Positions 61,977 to 64,000 of a stretch of DNA of 64,000 bases are shown piece by piece (the first letter of the stretch is position 1; every line of letters begins with the position of its first letter). This DNA comes from Deltaproteobacteria bacterium HGW-Deltaproteobacteria-13 (GTDB taxonomy: Bacteria; Desulfobacterota; Syntrophia; Syntrophales; Smithellaceae). The stretch spans positions 124,001-188,000 of the forward strand of contig PHBJ01000002.1 of NCBI GenBank assembly GCA_002840555.1, read 5' to 3'. Below the pieces are notes generated by a model. The model was not told the origin of the DNA, made no database searches, and saw only the letters and a program-made list of their open reading frames with translations. Position numbers and translations under genes: made by a program.

Positions 61977-63773
61977 ATGGAAAATATAAGAAACTTCAGC
62001 ATAATAGCGCATATTGACCACGGCAAATCCACGCTGGCGGACCGTCTGATTCAATTCACCGGCGTCTGCAATGAAAGAAACTTTCAGGATCAGATTCTGG
62101 ACAATATGGATATTGAGCGGGAACGGGGCATTACCATTAAAAGTAATGCCATCTCCCTGCCCTATCGCGCAAAAGACGGCAAAAATTACATCCTCAATCT
62201 GATTGACACGCCGGGCCATGTTGATTTTTCCTATGAAGTCTCCCGGTCACTGGCTTCCTGCGAAGGCGTTCTTTTGTTGATCGATGCCGCCCAGGGCGTA
62301 CAGGCGCAAACTTTAGCTAATTTATATCTCGCGCTCGATCACAATCTGGAGATTATTCCCATCATCAACAAAATAGATCTTCCCTCTGCCGATATTGAAC
62401 GGGTGTTGGAGGAAATTGAATCGGAACTGGGGCTTGATCCGGATCTCCATATCAAATGCTCAGCCAAGGAAGGGACCGGCATAGAAGAAATTCTGGAAGC
62501 CATTGTCACGCGCATTCCGCCGCCCAAGGGCGATGCTGCAAATCCTCTGGCTGCTTTGATCTTTGACGCCAAGTATGATTCTTTCCGCGGCACGATCATT
62601 CATTGCCGCGTGTTTGAAGGAACCGTTAAAAGCGGCGACATCATCAAATTCATGTATAACGGAACAACTTATAAAGTGGAGGAAGTAGGCCATTTTCTAT
62701 TGACCCGCACCAAGCGTGACAAACTCAGCGCGGGAGAAGTGGGCTACATTATCGCCGGCGTGAAAACCGTCGCGGATGTGCGTACAGGCGATACCATTAC
62801 ACTGCAGGACAGGCCTTGCAGCCAGCCTTTGCCCGGTTTTAAGGAAGTTAAGCCTGTAGTCTTTGCATCCATCTATCCTATCGCCTCTGACGATTATCAG
62901 GATCTGGCCGATTCGCTGGAAAAATATAAACTAAACGACGCCTCTTTTATTTATGAAAAAGATTCTTCCGCCGCGCTTGGACAGGGCTTCCGCTGCGGCT
63001 TTTTAGGTCTGCTGCATCTGGATATCGTACAGGAGCGCCTGGAGAGAGAATATGACCTTTCCATCATTCTTTCCGTGCCCAGCGTGCGTTACCGCTTTAC
63101 GCTAAAAGACCGTAAAGTTATTTACGTCGATAATCCCGCGCATTATCCCGATCCTTCCGAAATTGAAAAAGGCGAGGAACCTTATATCCGCGCCGCAATG
63201 ATGCTTCCCGAGCGTTACCTGGGAGCGGTCATGAAACTCTGCATGGAAAAGCGAGGCGTCAATTCCAACATGAATTACACCGGCCCCGGGCGCGTTGAAT
63301 TATCTTACGAAATGCCGCTGGCCGAAGTTATCTATGATTTTTACGACCGCTTCAAATCCGTTACTCAGGGTTATGGTTCTTTTGATTACGACATTATCGA
63401 TTACCGGGACAGCAATCTGGTTTTGATGGACATTCTGGTCAACAGCGAAAAGGTTGATGCCCTTTCCCAGATCGTTCATCGCGAACGCGCCCGTTCGCGC
63501 GCCCTGCTGGCCTGTGACAGACTCAAAGAGGAAATACCGAAACAAATGTTCAAGATCGCCATCCAGGGCGCCATCGGCGGAGAAATCATCGCCCGCAGCA
63601 CCATCAGCGCCTTCCGCAAAGATGTCACGGCAAAATGTTACGGTGGTGACATTACCCGGAAAAGAAAACTGCTCGAAAAACAAAAAGCCGGCAAGAAGCG
63701 CATGAAGATGATTGGCTCCGTAAGCATTCCGCAGAGCGCGTTTCTGGCGGTTCTTAAGTCCGATACCGATTAA
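61977..63773 (+). CDS. lepA: Elongation factor 4 (LepA)
   Basis: 598 residues. The GTPase domain begins MENIRNFSIIAHIDHGKSTL with G1 AHIDHGKST, G2 RERGITI, G3 DTPGH and NKIDLPSAD (G4). LepA-type domains 3-5 and the C-terminal domain follow, ending KAGKKRMKMIGSVSIPQSAFLAVLKSD. It back-translocates or remodels stalled ribosomes. No Shine-Dalgarno sequence is visible, and the upstream terminator ends nine bases before the ATG. Confidence 0.96.
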   Translation: MENIRNFSIIAHIDHGKSTLADRLIQFTGVCNERNFQDQILDNMDIERERGITIKSNAISLPYRAKDGKNYILNLIDTPGHVDFSYEVSRSLASCEGVLLLIDAAQGVQAQTLANLYLALDHNLEIIPIINKIDLPSADIERVLEEIESELGLDPDLHIKCSAKEGTGIEEILEAIVTRIPPPKGDAANPLAALIFDAKYDSFRGTIIHCRVFEGTVKSGDIIKFMYNGTTYKVEEVGHFLLTRTKRDKLSAGEVGYIIAGVKTVADVRTGDTITLQDRPCSQPLPGFKEVKPVVFASIYPIASDDYQDLADSLEKYKLNDASFIYEKDSSAALGQGFRCGFLGLLHLDIVQERLEREYDLSIILSVPSVRYRFTLKDRKVIYVDNPAHYPDPSEIEKGEEPYIRAAMMLPERYLGAVMKLCMEKRGVNSNMNYTGPGRVELSYEMPLAEVIYDFYDRFKSVTQGYGSFDYDIIDYRDSNLVLMDILVNSEKVDALSQIVHRERARSRALLACDRLKEEIPKQMFKIAIQGAIGGEIIARSTISAFRKDVTAKCYGGDITRKRKLLEKQKAGKKRMKMIGSVSIPQSAFLAVLKSDTD

Positions 63774-63826
63774 ACCATTTGTCTTTCCGGCAAAGCGACT
63801 ATGTCATTATATACGAAATCACGACC

Positions 63827-63912
63827 TAAGTCGTCATGCCGGCGAAGTCCGGTATCCAGAAATTAAAAATAATCCTGGATTCCGTGTCGCGCTTCGCTTG
63901 CACGGAATTACA
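63827..63912. repeat. Dyad-rich intergenic block after lepA
   Basis: The segment from AAGTCGTCATGCCGG to GGAATTACAAA contains three dyads: CCGG/CCGG around 63839, GGTATCCAG/CCTGGATTCC (63851-63881), and ATTCCGTG/CACGGAAT (63880-63908). The pattern of inverted ATTCC-type stems resembles a common repeat family of bacterial intergenic DNA. No second copy is in this window. Confidence 0.45.
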
Positions 63913-63934
63913 AATATTTATTAAAAATATTCCT

Positions 63935-64000
63935 ATGAAAGAAGAACAGGCCGGGCTTTATATTCACATTCCTTTTTGCCTCAGCAAATGCGGCTATTGC
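63935..64000 (+). CDS. Radical SAM protein, HemW/HemN family, 5' part only
   Basis: The first 22 codons are visible: MKEEQAGLYIHIPFCLSKCG and then YC. The CxxxCxxC radical SAM cysteines are present (FCLSKCGYC), and GLYIHIPFC is the usual start of HemW/oxygen-independent coproporphyrinogen oxidase-like proteins. The rest lies beyond the right edge. It follows lepA, as lepA and hemW are neighbours in many bacteria. Confidence 0.8.
   Translation, partial: MKEEQAGLYIHIPFCLSKCGYC

Noticed and set aside
1-64000. CRISPR arrays, tRNA and rRNA genes
   Set aside because: No regularly spaced short direct repeats and no rRNA-like or tRNA-like cloverleaf stretches were noticed. A covariance search such as tRNAscan would be decisive but could not be run.

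Overview
The window looks like a chromosomal segment of an anaerobic, Gram-negative deltaproteobacterium, most plausibly a syntroph or sulfate-reducer relative such as Syntrophales (Syntrophus/Smithella type). This is inferred from gene content, not from a marker-gene search. The supporting content is: an LPS export and Kdo cluster fused to rpoN; a class I hybrid-cluster protein with its Crp/Fnr regulator; a glutaredoxin plus ferredoxin-thioredoxin-reductase pair; an adenylate kinase with a metal-binding Cys3His LID; acyl-CoA ligases beside a hydrophobic amino acid ABC transporter; and many NtrC/sigma-54 parts. Base composition is moderate and AT-leaning. No rRNA, tRNA, CRISPR array or insertion sequence was seen.

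Layout. 1-4.9 kb: panE (cut by the left edge) overlaps recG, and purM-purN run divergently. 5-8 kb: a flavin-oxidoreductase-like protein coupled to a phosphofructokinase, then rpmB. 8-13.5 kb: a metal-hydrolase-like protein, a DUF4911 protein, a transglutaminase-like lipoprotein, recJ and a small membrane protein. 13.5-22.9 kb: a minus-strand catabolic or uptake region made of livK, livG, an acyl-CoA synthetase, livH, livM and livF. It is followed by a palindromic repeat, a relic of a phenylacetate-CoA-ligase-like gene, a nucleotidyltransferase overlapping a 57-residue ORF, and an intact phenylacetate-CoA-ligase-like gene. The leader of livK carries what looks like a complete phenylalanine-type transcription attenuator: promoter, Phe-rich leader peptide, mutually exclusive stems and an intrinsic terminator. 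This is the most interesting feature I found.

22.9-28.6 kb: a PilR/PilS-like two-component pair, whose sensor gene contains an 11-G tract, and divergent comEC. 28.6-34.3 kb: aminotransferase, a small membrane protein, slipin, NfeD-type protease, family 4 uracil-DNA glycosylase and coaBC, all on the minus strand. 34.5-35.8 kb: an M23 peptidase. 36-47.3 kb: a long envelope and nitrogen-regulation operon read from right to left: xerD, a TPR protein, kdsA, a sugar epimerase, kdsC, lptC, lptA, lptB, rpoN, hpf, ptsN and rapZ. 47.4-54.5 kb: rpiB, then hcp/hcpR and a redox-stress run of a methyltransferase, a Nudix fusion, a nitroreductase, an orphan membrane protein, glutaredoxin-FTR and a Cys-rich stand-alone sigma region 4 protein. 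54.6-59.1 kb: cmk-rpsA-sppA-ihfB plus an enoyl-CoA hydratase. 59.2-64 kb: an M48 peptidase, an FmdB protein, adk, lepA and the first codons of hemW.

Three copies of a roughly 120-bp imperfect palindrome (8.9, 15.6 and 61.0 kb) and two further dyad-rich intergenic blocks (35.8 and 63.8 kb) suggest dispersed repeat families in this genome. No sequence search could be run. Family names rest on motifs and operon context, and percentages or alignments mentioned are by eye.
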